This document shows positions 1 to 6,435 of a stretch of 14,806 bases of DNA, in pieces (position 1 is the first letter of the stretch; each line of letters opens with the position of its first letter). The notes under the pieces were generated by a model. That model was not told the DNA's origin. It saw only the letters and a program-made list of their open reading frames with translations, and searched no databases. The position numbers were made by a program, and so were the translations under genes. The stretch is from Clostridiales bacterium. GTDB taxonomy: Bacteria > Bacillota > Clostridia > Christensenellales > Christensenellaceae. The stretch lies in the NCBI GenBank assembly GCA_019420265.1, contig JAHZHM010000134.1, positions 1 through 14,806 on the forward strand, given 5' to 3'.

Positions 1-503
1 TCGTCAACGCCATCGTCGGCGGCGCAATCCCCAAGGAATACATCCCCAGCATCGATGCCGGTATCCAGGAAGCGGCCAAGAGCGGCATTCTGGGCGGCTA
101 TGAAGTGGTAGACTTCAAAGTTACCCTGGTGGATGGCTCCTATCACGAGGTCGACTCCTCCGAAATGGCATTCAAGATTGCCGGCTCCATGGGCATCAAG
201 GCCGCTTTTGAGAAAGCTGCCTGCACGCTGCTCGAGCCGATGATGAAAGTCGAAGTTGTCGTTCCGGATGAATATTTGGGCGACGTCCTGGGCAACATCA
301 ATGCCAGAAGAGGCCGCGTCGAGGGCACGGAGCAGCGCGGCAACTCTCAGACGATTCGCGGCATGGTTCCGCTCTCCGAGATGTTTGGTTACGCGACGGA
401 CCTGCGCTCCAGAACGCAGGGCCGCGGCAACTACACCATGCAGTTCTCGCACTACGAGCCTGTCCCGAAGAATGTCGCAGAAAAGGTTACTGGCAAGAAA
501 TAA
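1..503 (+). CDS. fusA: Elongation factor G, C-terminal part (5' end outside window)
   Basis: EF-G is the GTPase that drives tRNA-mRNA translocation on the ribosome. Only the last 166 codons are present; the reading frame begins at position 3 and ends at TAA 501-503. The fragment covers the end of domain IV and all of domain V. Visible EF-G hallmarks are [11 protein letters not shown] near the start, [49 protein letters not shown] and the terminal [11 protein letters not shown]. The GTPase domain lies upstream and cannot be examined. The gene is followed after 56 bases by tuf, the normal str-operon order (rpsL-rpsG-fusA-tuf). No terminator or clear promoter is visible in that gap, so the two genes are probably co-transcribed. 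The family assignment is essentially certain; the internal ATG at 105 is not a start. Confidence 0.98.
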   Translation, partial: VNAIVGGAIPKEYIPSIDAGIQEAAKSGILGGYEVVDFKVTLVDGSYHEVDSSEMAFKIAGSMGIKAAFEKAACTLLEPMMKVEVVVPDEYLGDVLGNINARRGRVEGTEQRGNSQTIRGMVPLSEMFGYATDLRSRTQGRGNYTMQFSHYEPVPKNVAEKVTGKK

Positions 504-559
504 GCGCCAGAATAGCAAAAAATAAAGAATTCTCAGTTTAAGTTTAAAGGAGAAAGAGA

Positions 560-1774
560 ATGGCAAAGGAAGTATTTCAGAGAAATAAACCGCATGTCAA
601 CATCGGAACGATCGGGCATGTAGACCACGGCAAGACGACGCTGACGGCAGCAATCACGACGGTGCTGGCAAAAGCAACGGGCGGAGCGAAAGCAATGAGC
701 TTCGCAGATATCGGAACGGCAGAAGAGACGGCAAGAGGCATCACGATTCATACGGCGCACGTTGAGTATGAGACGGAGAATCGGCACTATGCACACGTCG
801 ACTGCCCCGGACACGCAGACTACGTTAAGAACATGATCACGGGCGCAGCACAGATGGATGGCGCAATCCTGGTTGTATCGGCCGCAGACGGCCCGATGCC
901 GCAGACCAGAGAGCACATTCTGCTGGCACGTCAGGTAGGCGTTAAATATATCATCGTGTTCCTGAACAAGGTAGACATGGTAGACGACGATGAGTTGCTG
1001 GAGCTGGTCGAGATGGAAGTAAGAGACCTGCTTTCCGAGTATGATTTCCCGGGCGACGAGATTCCGATCATCAAGGGTTCCGCGCTGAACGCACTGGAGT
1101 ATGGCGCAACGCACGACGACGTAAAAGACAGCGCAGAGTGCAAGTGCATCTTCGAGCTGATGGATGCAGTGGACAGCTACATCCCGACGCCTGAGAGAGC
1201 ATCTGACCTTCCGTTCCTGATGCCTGTAGAGGATGTATTCTCCATCACGGGCCGCGGCACGGTAGCGACGGGCAGAGTGGAGAGAGGCACGATTAAGGTG
1301 CAGGATACAGTCGAAATCGTGGGCATGACGCAGGAGACGAGAAGCGTAGTCGTAACGGGCGTAGAGATGTTCCGCAAGCTGCTGGAGCAGGCAATCGCAG
1401 GCGACAACATCGGCGTGCTCTTGAGAGGCGTGCAGAGAAACGAAATCGAGAGAGGCCAGGTACTGGCGAAGCCGGGAACGATCCATCCGCATACGCACTT
1501 TGACAGCGAGGTATATATGCTGACGAAGGAAGAGGGTGGCCGTCATACGCCGTTCTTCAACGGATACCGTCCGCAGTTCTACTTCAGAACGACAGACGTA
1601 ACGGGCGTCATCAAGCTGCCGGAAGGGGTAGAGATGGTCATGCCTGGAGACAACATCAAGATGGATATCGAGCTGATTACGCCAATCGCAATCGAGAAGG
1701 GGCTGCGGTTTGCAATCAGAGAGGGCGGCAGAACGGTAGGTTCTGGCGTTGTAGCCAACATCATTGAGGGCTAA
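560..1774 (+). CDS. tuf: Elongation factor Tu
   Basis: EF-Tu delivers aminoacyl-tRNA to the ribosomal A site as a GTP complex. The protein has 404 residues. Visible GTPase motifs are the P-loop GHVDHGKT (19-26), Thr62 in RGITI (59-63), DCPGH (81-85), NKVD (136-139) and SAL (174-176). Domains II and III follow, with the characteristic [34 protein letters not shown] and [15 protein letters not shown] segments. The start ATG has an AAAGGAG site about 7 bases upstream. Length is slightly above the usual 393-400, explained by a short insertion around residues 182-195. Switch I is atypical: Thr57 replaces the lysine common at this position and HTAH replaces NTAH or NTSH. Thr codons are almost all ACG and Ala codons mostly GCA, unlike the neighbouring genes. 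Two terminators follow. Confidence 0.99.
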   Translation: MAKEVFQRNKPHVNIGTIGHVDHGKTTLTAAITTVLAKATGGAKAMSFADIGTAEETARGITIHTAHVEYETENRHYAHVDCPGHADYVKNMITGAAQMDGAILVVSAADGPMPQTREHILLARQVGVKYIIVFLNKVDMVDDDELLELVEMEVRDLLSEYDFPGDEIPIIKGSALNALEYGATHDDVKDSAECKCIFELMDAVDSYIPTPERASDLPFLMPVEDVFSITGRGTVATGRVERGTIKVQDTVEIVGMTQETRSVVVTGVEMFRKLLEQAIAGDNIGVLLRGVQRNEIERGQVLAKPGTIHPHTHFDSEVYMLTKEEGGRHTPFFNGYRPQFYFRTTDVTGVIKLPEGVEMVMPGDNIKMDIELITPIAIEKGLRFAIREGGRTVGSGVVANIIEG

Positions 1775-1785
1775 TCCGAGAAAGC

Positions 1786-1818
1786 AAGAGGGAAGAGCAG
1801 AATGCTCTTCCCTCTTTT
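1786..1818 (+). terminator. Intrinsic terminator of the fusA-tuf transcript
   Basis: A perfect 14-bp inverted repeat pairs 1786-1799 (AAGAGGGAAGAGCA) with 1803-1816 (TGCTCTTCCCTCTT) around a GAA loop, ending in TTTT. It begins 12 bases after the tuf stop codon. This is a textbook Rho-independent terminator and separates the str transcript from what follows. The A-rich 5' side and T-rich 3' side mean it could also work weakly in the opposite direction. Confidence 0.93.
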
Positions 1819-1847
1819 GTTGCGCAAACTGAAAACAAGCTGCAAAC

Positions 1848-1870
1848 AAACGCCGCTGGGCGTTTTCTTT
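1848..1870 (+). terminator. Second, weaker terminator downstream of tuf
   Basis: A 7-bp stem pairs AAACGCC (1848-1854) with GGCGTTT (1859-1865) around the tetraloop GCTG, then runs into TCTTT. It lies 30 bases past the main terminator, so it would act as a back-up for a very highly transcribed gene. The stem is short, so function is inferred. Confidence 0.6.
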
Positions 1871-1885
1871 GGAAAAATGGCGTGT

Positions 1886-1964
1886 TATAATGTTCTCACG
1901 GTGTATCCCGAAGCAAAGCTTCGGACGCCTGGGAGAACATTGAAGCATGGCGCTGCTGCGCTTC
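1886..1964 (+). repeat. Structured intergenic repeat, copy A
   Basis: This is the first of three related units. It runs from TATAATG (1886-1892) to CATTGAA (1938-1944), exactly 59 nt, followed by a TGCTGCGCTT-type tail. Outer arms AATGTTCTC (1889-1897) and GAGAACATT (1933-1941) pair perfectly over 9 bp. Inside them is a small CGAAGC-AAA-GCTTCG hairpin. I do not recognise the family. Strand is arbitrary; read on the other strand the unit is TTCAATG...CATTATA. Confidence 0.65.
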
Positions 1965-2001
1965 GCCGCAGCGCTAGGAGAAGAAGCAAGCTGCGCTTGC
2001 T
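1950..2001 (+). repeat. Two GC-rich hairpins between repeat copies A and B
   Basis: The first hairpin pairs GCGCTGC (1950-1956) with GCAGCGC (1968-1974), with a further inner GCG/CGC pair and loop CTT. It overlaps the 3' tail of copy A. The second pairs AGCAAGC (1985-1991) with GCTTGCT (1995-2001) around TGC. No T-tract follows either, so they are not obvious terminators. They are absent between copies B and C, which makes the A-to-B interval longer. Confidence 0.55.
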
Positions 2002-2011
2002 CGTATCATGC

Positions 2012-2089
2012 TATAATGGTTACACCCGTTACTGAAATCGAAGATTTCAAACGGGTCCCGTGCCATTGAACCGCGCGTTGCTGCGCTTG
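2012..2089 (+). repeat. Structured intergenic repeat, copy B
   Basis: The second unit again spans exactly 59 nt from TATAATG (2012-2018) to CATTGAA (2064-2070), then TTGCTGCGCTT. Outer arms AATGG (2015-2019) and CCATT (2063-2067) enclose ACCCGTT/AACGGGT (2024-2030 with 2050-2056) and, inside that, GAAATC-GAA-GATTTC (2034-2048). The inner sequence differs from copy A but the pairing pattern is kept, as expected for a conserved fold. Confidence 0.65.
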
Positions 2090-2096
2090 TTCTTAT

Positions 2097-2171
2097 ATGC
2101 GATAATCATCGCATCCACTAACGGAATAGAAAGTTTTGAGTGGGAGCGGCCATTGAAATGTGTATTGCTGC
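2097..2171 (+). repeat. Structured intergenic repeat, copy C (degenerate)
   Basis: The third unit has GATAATC (2101-2107) in place of TATAATG, and CATTGAA at 2151-2157 followed by TTGCTGC at the same offset (14) as in copy B. The sequence leading into it, GCGCTTGTTCTTATATGC, aligns with GCGCTTGCTCGTATCATGC before copy B. It carries a perfect ATGCGAT-AATC-ATCGCAT hairpin (2097-2114) and CCACT/AGTGG arms (2115-2119 with 2139-2143). It looks like an eroded member of the same family. Confidence 0.55.
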
Positions 2172-2273
2172 AATGCAAAATGAGAAATAACCTGCGGCTC
2201 GCCAGATAGGGCAGCATATTTTTGAGGCGCCCTTCGAGTGGAAATGAGTGTTTGACAGAGTGCTGAATCGTGT
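2172..2273. other. Non-coding spacer, nothing recognised
   Basis: About 100 bases between the two repeat families hold no convincing gene, RNA or terminator. TTGACA at 2252-2257 matches a -35 box, but no acceptable -10 lies 16-18 bases downstream. Short open frames here, including one on the minus strand across 2118-2300, have no recognisable protein content. Confidence 0.5.
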
Positions 2274-2422
2274 GAGGCTAACGCTCTGATGCTCCATCAA
2301 TAAAGGGCACTATCGCCCCAAAGCGGCTGCTGCCGCCCCGCCCGACAAAAAGCTCCGCACATACCCGCCCATATCCTTGGGGTATGGGGCTTTGCCCCAT
2401 GACTGCCCGGCCCTTGACCTTA
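2274..2422 (+). repeat. Long direct repeat, copy 1
   Basis: The stretch from GAGGCTAACG to CTTGACCTTA is repeated at 2518-2662 with small substitutions and 1-2-nt indels. The core 2360-2401 is 42 nt identical to 2599-2640. Within it ATGGGGC-TTT-GCCCCAT forms a 7-bp hairpin (2384-2400). There are no transposase genes and no obvious terminal inverted repeats. Best described as an interspersed, non-coding repeat of unknown family; strand is arbitrary. Confidence 0.8.
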
Positions 2423-2517
2423 GGCGAATAGCGGAACAGAAGCGCATATGCTCTTTGCGAACGGCCCTCTGCCGCATGCAGAAGAAATGCGCTGCGAATC
2501 GAAAAAGCGAGCGCAGA

Positions 2518-2662
2518 GAGGCCAACGTTGGCGTTCTATCAATGAAGAGCATCGCTCCAAAGCGGCCACTGTCGCCCCGCCCGGCAGAAAGCTCTGCGCA
2601 TACCCGCCCATATCCTTGGGGTATGGGGCTTTGCCCCATGGCAGCCCCGGCCCTTGACCTTA
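2518..2662 (+). repeat. Long direct repeat, copy 2
   Basis: This is the second copy of the roughly 150-bp repeat, starting about 244 nt after copy 1. It has the same order of blocks: GAGGCCAACG, ATCAATGAAG, CCAAAGCGGCC, the 42-nt identical core (2599-2640) with its ATGGGGC-TTT-GCCCCAT hairpin, and CCCTTGACCTTA. It also carries a 12-bp perfect palindrome GCCAACGTTGGC (2521-2532) that is not kept in copy 1. The intervening 95 bases (2423-2517) are unique and hold nothing recognisable. Confidence 0.8.
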
Positions 2663-2716
2663 TAACCATAGGCAAGCACCAAACCCCAACCGCAAAGGCA
2701 AACAGAAGGAGGAACC

Positions 2717-3193
2717 ATGAAAATCCAAGCCGCGCTGGATGCCTGCAAAAACTTCTTTGTGTGGCTCTGGCAGGGAATATCCGGATGCTTTCAAAACAAA
2801 ATAGCGCTGATAGCCGCGTTGTTGCTGGTTCCTTTTGTGCTTTTCTTTTTGTGCAATCTCCTCTGGAATTTGTTGCAGGGCCTGAAAAACCTCTTTGCGC
2901 CCACGGTCTGCGTCCCGGCCAAAATCATGCTGCGCAGAGAGGAACAGGAGAAGAACCGCTGGCGGCAGCTGATCTGCAAGCACCGCTTTGTGGGCCCGGC
3001 CTTTGAATATGAGAGAACGGGCTGCACCAAATATTTTGTGCAGTTTCAGCTGGCGGATGGCTCGAAAAAGGAATTGCAGGTCTGGCGGGAAATCTACATG
3101 GGCATCCAGGAAGGGGATTACGGCATCCTGACCTTTCGGGGCGACCGGTTCAAATCCTTCCGCATGAGCACGATGAACGCTCAGAAGGTGTAG
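2717..3193 (+). CDS. Small membrane-anchored protein, DUF2500-like
   Basis: The predicted protein has 158 residues. Residues about 29-53 form one hydrophobic membrane segment (IALIAALLLVPFVLFFLCNL and following). The C-terminal half has the pattern I associate with DUF2500 proteins: a basic stretch, then KYFVQFQLADGSKKELQV, then EIYMGIQEGDYGILTFRG and a final RFKSF. DUF2500 has no established biochemical role that I know of, so no function is assigned. A strong AAGGAGG site (2706-2712) sits 4 bases before the ATG, supporting translation. The gene stands alone between tuf and rpsJ, with the repeat-rich spacer upstream and a terminator about 160 bases downstream, and shows no functional link to translation. 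No good promoter was seen upstream. The frame is probably real; the family call comes from recalled sequence pattern only. Confidence 0.68.
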   Translation: MKIQAALDACKNFFVWLWQGISGCFQNKIALIAALLLVPFVLFFLCNLLWNLLQGLKNLFAPTVCVPAKIMLRREEQEKNRWRQLICKHRFVGPAFEYERTGCTKYFVQFQLADGSKKELQVWREIYMGIQEGDYGILTFRGDRFKSFRMSTMNAQKV

Positions 3194-3350
3194 TCCGCGG
3201 CTGTTCAAAGGGCGGAAACGCGCCGTGGCATCCTGCCAAATGCAGCGCTCCCGACAATCATACCCATTCTTTTTAGCGCAAAAGCCATCGGCGCGATGCC
3301 CTGCCGGCAAAAACTTCTGTTTTTACAGAAAAAAATCGTATTTTTTCAAG
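3194..3350. other. Non-coding stretch after the DUF2500-like gene
   Basis: I see no gene here. A small TTCTGT-TTTT-ACAGAA hairpin (3315-3330) is followed by an A-run on the + strand. Read on the minus strand it is followed by GTTTTT and might act as a weak terminator. The T- and A-rich sequence at 3311-3347 may also serve as an upstream AT-rich element for the promoter at 3359. Confidence 0.4.
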
Positions 3351-3374
3351 AAAAGCCCTTGCAAAGGGCTTTTT
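3351..3374 (+). terminator. Terminator hairpin overlapping the S10 promoter
   Basis: A perfect 10-bp stem pairs AAAAGCCCTT (3351-3360) with AAGGGCTTTT (3364-3373) around a GCA loop, ending in a run of five Ts (3370-3374). It would terminate transcripts coming from the DUF2500-like gene. The run of Ts is part of the stem, so termination strength is uncertain. The -35 box of the downstream promoter straddles its loop. Confidence 0.75.
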
Positions 3375-3387
3375 CCTATTATATAAT
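3359..3387 (+). promoter_or_regulatory. Promoter of the S10-spc ribosomal cluster
   Basis: The -35 box TTGCAA (3359-3364) and the perfect -10 box TATAAT (3382-3387) are separated by an optimal 17 bases. This is a strong vegetative sigma-A-type promoter. Transcription would begin around 3394. It is the only convincing promoter found, and it points at rpsJ. Confidence 0.85.
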
Positions 3388-3393
3388 ACTACT

Positions 3394-3666
3394 GTTGCGC
3401 AGTGCGCAATATGGGATGAGGCAGAAGGTTGCCGGAGGCCATTTCCGGGTAATTTCTGCTGACAATCGCCCGATAATCGGGCGCTCCAAAGGGCAAATGC
3501 CAGAAAACGCGTGGCATTTGCATTAAAAAATAGCTACGGCACACACGGCAGCGTTTACAAAGGGGCAATGATGCAGGCCCCTGCCCGGGCCAGAACACAA
3601 CCTGTGGCGGGAAGGCGCGGAAAAGCCGCAAGAGGTGCCACATTGGCAAAGGAGGAATAATAAGTA
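3394..3666 (+). promoter_or_regulatory. Long structured 5' leader of the S10 operon
   Basis: About 273 nt separate the predicted transcription start from rpsJ. Visible helices are: TTGCGC-AGT-GCGCAA (3395-3409); GCAGAA/TTCTGC (3421-3426 with 3454-3459) enclosing CCGGA/TCCGG; CGCCCGA-TAA-TCGGGCG (3467-3483); a perfect 10-bp GCAAATGCCA/TGGCATTTGC (3493-3502 with 3512-3521); AGGGGC/GCCCCT (3561-3566 with 3577-3582); and TGTGGC/GCCACA (3603-3608 with 3637-3642). The last competes with TGCCA-CAT-TGGCA (3636-3648), which abuts the ribosome-binding site AAAGGAGG (3648-3655). Regulation by a ribosomal protein is inferred by analogy with other r-protein leaders; I do not recognise a named family. Confidence 0.55.
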
Positions 3667-3975
3667 ATGGCAAGCCAAAGAATCAGAATTAAGCTGAAGG
3701 CATACGATCACAACCTTATCGACCAGTCTTCGGCGAAGATCGTGGAAACGGCAAAGCGCACGGGTGCGAAAGTATCCGGCCCGATCCCGCTTCCCACGGA
3801 AAAGGAGATCATCACAATCCTGAGAGCGACGCACAAATATAAAGACTCTCGCGAGCAGTTTGAAATCCGCACCCACAAAAGACTCATCGATATCCTGGAA
3901 GCGAATGCGAAAACCACGGATGCGCTCATGCGTCTGGATCTGCCGGCGGGTGTTGATATCGAAATCAAACTGTAA
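3667..3975 (+). CDS. rpsJ: 30S ribosomal protein S10
   Basis: S10 is a protein of the 30S head; in other bacteria it also partners NusB in antitermination. The 102-residue product has the usual length and family signatures: [15 protein letters not shown] at the N-terminus, VSGPIPLPT in the middle and the GVDIEIKL end. The ATG is preceded by GGAGG at 3651-3655, an 11-base spacing that is slightly long. It is the first gene behind the promoter at 3359-3387, so it sits just after the long leader and gives the operon its name. Confidence 0.99.
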   Translation: MASQRIRIKLKAYDHNLIDQSSAKIVETAKRTGAKVSGPIPLPTEKEIITILRATHKYKDSREQFEIRTHKRLIDILEANAKTTDALMRLDLPAGVDIEIKL

Positions 3976-3996
3976 GGCAGCGTAAGGAGGTAAACA

Positions 3997-4617
3997 ATGA
4001 AAGCGATCTTAGGTAAAAAAGTTGGCATGACGCAGATCTTCACGGAAGAAGGCAACGTCGTACCCGTTACGGTAGTAGAAGCTGGCCCCTGCGTTGTCGT
4101 TGCGAAGAAAACCATCGAATCCGATGGCTATAACGCAATCCAGGTTGGATTCGGCGCCGTAAAGGAAAATAGAGTCAACAAACCCGAGGCCGGGCATTTC
4201 AAAAAAGCTGGCGTGGAGATGAAAAAAGTGCTCCGCGAGTTCCGCACGGATGATGTGGATAGCTACGAAATCGGCCAGGAAATCAAGGCAGATGTGTTCG
4301 AGAACGGCGATATCATCGACGTTACGGGCACTTCCAAAGGCAAGGGCTATGCCGGCTCCATCAAGCGTTATGGCCAGCATAGAGGCCCGATGGCGCACGG
4401 CTCCAAGTATCACAGAGGCCCCGGCTCCATGGGCACCAGAGTTGCCAAAATCTACAAAGGTCATCACATGCCCGGCCATCTGGGCAACGTCAGGAAAACC
4501 ATCCAGAATCTGCGGATTGTGGGTGTGGACGCAGAGCGCAATATGCTCCTCATCCGGGGCAGCATCCCTGGCGCAAACGGCCAGGTTGTTACTGTGAAAA
4601 AAGCGGTCAAAGCTTAA
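3997..4617 (+). CDS. rplC: 50S ribosomal protein L3
   Basis: L3 is an early-assembly protein of the large subunit whose central extension reaches towards the peptidyl-transferase centre. The product has 206 residues, normal for bacteria. The opening [15 protein letters not shown] is diagnostic. The long basic loop at residues about 111-163 (from [10 protein letters not shown] through [18 protein letters not shown] to HHMPGHLG) is the part that enters rRNA. An AAGGAGG site lies shortly before the ATG, 21 bases after rpsJ. Confidence 0.99.
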   Translation: MKAILGKKVGMTQIFTEEGNVVPVTVVEAGPCVVVAKKTIESDGYNAIQVGFGAVKENRVNKPEAGHFKKAGVEMKKVLREFRTDDVDSYEIGQEIKADVFENGDIIDVTGTSKGKGYAGSIKRYGQHRGPMAHGSKYHRGPGSMGTRVAKIYKGHHMPGHLGNVRKTIQNLRIVGVDAERNMLLIRGSIPGANGQVVTVKKAVKA

Positions 4618-4641
4618 GCCGGATGAAAGGAGGAAGCAAAT

Positions 4642-5265
4642 ATGCCTAATTTGAAGATGTATAACACAAGCGGCAAAGAGGCTGGCGAAATCGCGCTTTG
4701 CGATGCAGTCTTTGGCGCCGAAGTCAATCAATATGCAATTCACCAGGTCGTCGTCGCAAAGCTGGCAGCAGATCGCCAGGGAACGCAATCCGCGCTCACC
4801 TACGGCGAAGTTCGCGGAGGCGGCATCAAACCTTGGAGACAAAAGGGTACAGGCCGTGCAAGACAGGGCTCCATCCGCGCTCCTCAGTGGGTTGGCGGTG
4901 GCGTCGTGTTCGCCCCCAAGCCCCGGGACTACTCCTTCAAGGTCAATCGGAAAGTTCGCCGCCTGGCAATGATCAGCGCGCTTTCCGAGAAAGTCAAGAC
5001 GGAAGAGCTGCTCGTCTTGGATGAGCTCACGCTCGCCGCTCCCAAGACGAAGGAAGTCGTCAAGCTGCTGGATAACCTGAAAGTTACGGGCAAAGCGCTC
5101 ATCGTAACAGCAGAAAAAGATGAGCAGGTCGTCCGTGCGGCAAACAACCTGCCCGGCGTCAAGACGGGCGTTGTCGGCGGCATCAGCGTCTACGATATTA
5201 TCAACTGCGATAAGCTCATCGTAACGCAGGCTGCGGCCAAAAAGGTCGAGGAGGTTTATGCGTAA
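4642..5265 (+). CDS. rplD: 50S ribosomal protein L4
   Basis: L4 binds 23S rRNA and lines the peptide exit tunnel. In some Gammaproteobacteria it also represses its own operon through the S10 leader. The 207-residue protein shows the conserved extended loop at about 45-100, including GEVRGGGIKPWRQKGTGRAR and APQWVGGGVVFAPKPRDY, then the globular part with KTEELLVLDEL and ALIVTA. The stop codon overlaps the rplW start (TAATG), which favours coupled translation. A long leader lies upstream of the operon, but nothing in the sequence shows that L4 binds it. Confidence 0.99.
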   Translation: MPNLKMYNTSGKEAGEIALCDAVFGAEVNQYAIHQVVVAKLAADRQGTQSALTYGEVRGGGIKPWRQKGTGRARQGSIRAPQWVGGGVVFAPKPRDYSFKVNRKVRRLAMISALSEKVKTEELLVLDELTLAAPKTKEVVKLLDNLKVTGKALIVTAEKDEQVVRAANNLPGVKTGVVGGISVYDIINCDKLIVTQAAAKKVEEVYA

Positions 5266-5561
5266 TGAAAGATATTCATGATATCATTCTGGGGCCAGTG
5301 CTCACGGAAAAGAGCTACGACCAAATCCCCATGAAGAAATATACTTTTAAAGTTGCGCCGAGCGCCAACAAAACGGAAATCAAATCCGCAATCGAGGAGA
5401 TTTTCGGCGTTCAGGTCGAGAGCGTAAATACCTCGAATCGCGACGGCAAAGTCAAAAGACAGGGCTACACCAGAGGCAGAACTGCCAAGGTGAAAAAAGC
5501 AGTTGTTACGCTCAAAGAGAGCTCCAAGGCCATCGAGTTCTTCGAGAGCATGGTTCAGTAG
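5265..5561 (+). CDS. rplW: 50S ribosomal protein L23
   Basis: L23 sits at the tunnel exit and is a docking site for trigger factor and SRP. The 98-residue product is typical, with IILGPVLTEKSYDQ at the N-terminus, YTFKVAPSANKTEIKSAIEE and the GYTRGRTAKVKKAVVTL basic segment. The ATG shares its A with the TAA of rplD. The GAGGAGG inside the end of rplD (about 5248-5254) serves as the ribosome-binding site. Confidence 0.99.
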   Translation: MKDIHDIILGPVLTEKSYDQIPMKKYTFKVAPSANKTEIKSAIEEIFGVQVESVNTSNRDGKVKRQGYTRGRTAKVKKAVVTLKESSKAIEFFESMVQ

Positions 5562-5578
5562 CTTAGGAGGGTATTATC

Positions 5579-6412
5579 ATGGCGATTAAAAAATACAAAC
5601 CGACTTCTCCGGGCAGAAGAGGCATGTCGGTCTCCGCATTCGACGAGATTACGGCAACCACACCCGAGAAATCTCTGCTGGCAACCAAAAAGAAAACGGG
5701 CGGCAGAAATGCCCGCGGCTGCATCACGGTGCGGCATATCGGCGGCGGCAACAGACAGAAATACAGAATCATCGATTTCAAGCGCAATAAAGACGGCATC
5801 CCCGCCAAAGTCGCGACCATCGAGTACGACCCGAACCGCACGGCCAACATCGCGCTGCTGCACTACGCCGATGGCGAGAAGAGATACATCCTCGCTCCCC
5901 TGGGTCTGCAGGTTGGCGATACCATCATCTCCGGCGAAAACGCGGATATCAAGCCCGGCAACGCACTGGAAATCCAGAACATCCCGGTGGGCACCATGGT
6001 GCACAACATCGAGATGAAGCCCGGCAAGGGCGGCCAGCTGGTCAGAAGCGCGGGCAACGCTGCGCAGCTGATGGCAAAGGAAGGCGCTTATGCGCAGGTC
6101 CGTCTCCCCTCCGGAGAGGTCCGCATGATTCCCATGAACGCCAAAGCGACCATCGGCCAGGTTGGCAACATCGACAACAGCAACATCAGCCTGGGCAAGG
6201 CTGGCAAATCCCGTCATAAAGGCATTCGGCCTAACGTCCGCGGTTCTGTCATGAACCCGAACGACCACCCGCATGGTGGTGGTGAGGGCAAGTCCCCCAT
6301 CGGCCGTCCTGGTCCGGTTTCGCCCTGGGGCAAGCCGACTCTGGGCAAGAAGACGAGAAAAGGCAAGAATCCGTCGAACAAGTTCATTGTAAGACGCAGA
6401 AACGGCAAGTAG
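5579..6412 (+). CDS. rplB: 50S ribosomal protein L2
   Basis: L2 is among the most conserved large-subunit proteins and is needed for subunit association and peptidyl-transferase activity. The product has 277 residues, the usual length. Visible signatures are the N-terminal [18 protein letters not shown], the central [13 protein letters not shown] and the C-terminal [16 protein letters not shown] (from residue 229), which holds the invariant histidine region. It ends in a basic tail. TTAGGAGGGT precedes the ATG, 17 bases after rplW. Confidence 0.99.
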   Translation: MAIKKYKPTSPGRRGMSVSAFDEITATTPEKSLLATKKKTGGRNARGCITVRHIGGGNRQKYRIIDFKRNKDGIPAKVATIEYDPNRTANIALLHYADGEKRYILAPLGLQVGDTIISGENADIKPGNALEIQNIPVGTMVHNIEMKPGKGGQLVRSAGNAAQLMAKEGAYAQVRLPSGEVRMIPMNAKATIGQVGNIDNSNISLGKAGKSRHKGIRPNVRGSVMNPNDHPHGGGEGKSPIGRPGPVSPWGKPTLGKKTRKGKNPSNKFIVRRRNGK

Positions 6413-6435
6413 GCTAGCAGGAAGGAGAATATGAA

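Noticed and set aside
533..1948. Long minus-strand open frame opposite tuf
   Set aside because: It is a codon-bias shadow of tuf. The translation has no recognisable domain, and tuf is certain on the + strand.
1886..2017. TATAAT at 1886-1891 and 2012-2017 as promoter -10 boxes
   Set aside because: No acceptable -35 box lies 16-18 bases upstream of either; both are the fixed ends of the hairpin repeat.
2252..2280. TTGACA at 2252-2257 as a -35 box for the DUF2500-like gene
   Set aside because: The sequence 16-18 bases downstream (around AGGCTAA) is a poor -10. TATAAC at 2661-2666 likewise lacks a -35.
2118..2300. Possible 60-residue minus-strand protein
   Set aside because: It partly overlaps hairpin repeat C, has no clear ribosome-binding site and no recognisable content.
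2310..2675. Minus-strand frame spanning both long repeats (and + strand frames over the same area)
   Set aside because: The protein repeats itself only because the DNA repeats; the two copies are in different frames and indels shift them, so selection is not on protein.
1871..2716. CRISPR array, tRNA or insertion sequence in the repeat-rich spacer
   Set aside because: Repeats are few, diverged and not regularly spaced by unique spacers; no cloverleaf or transposase is visible.
2660..3310. Minus-strand open frame opposite the DUF2500-like gene
   Set aside because: The + strand gene has a strong ribosome-binding site, a membrane segment and a family-like pattern; the antisense product has none of these.
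3416..3526. 36-codon upstream reading frame in the S10 leader (MRQKVAGGHF...)
   Set aside because: There is no Shine-Dalgarno sequence before its ATG and the frame runs through obvious RNA hairpins; it is probably chance.
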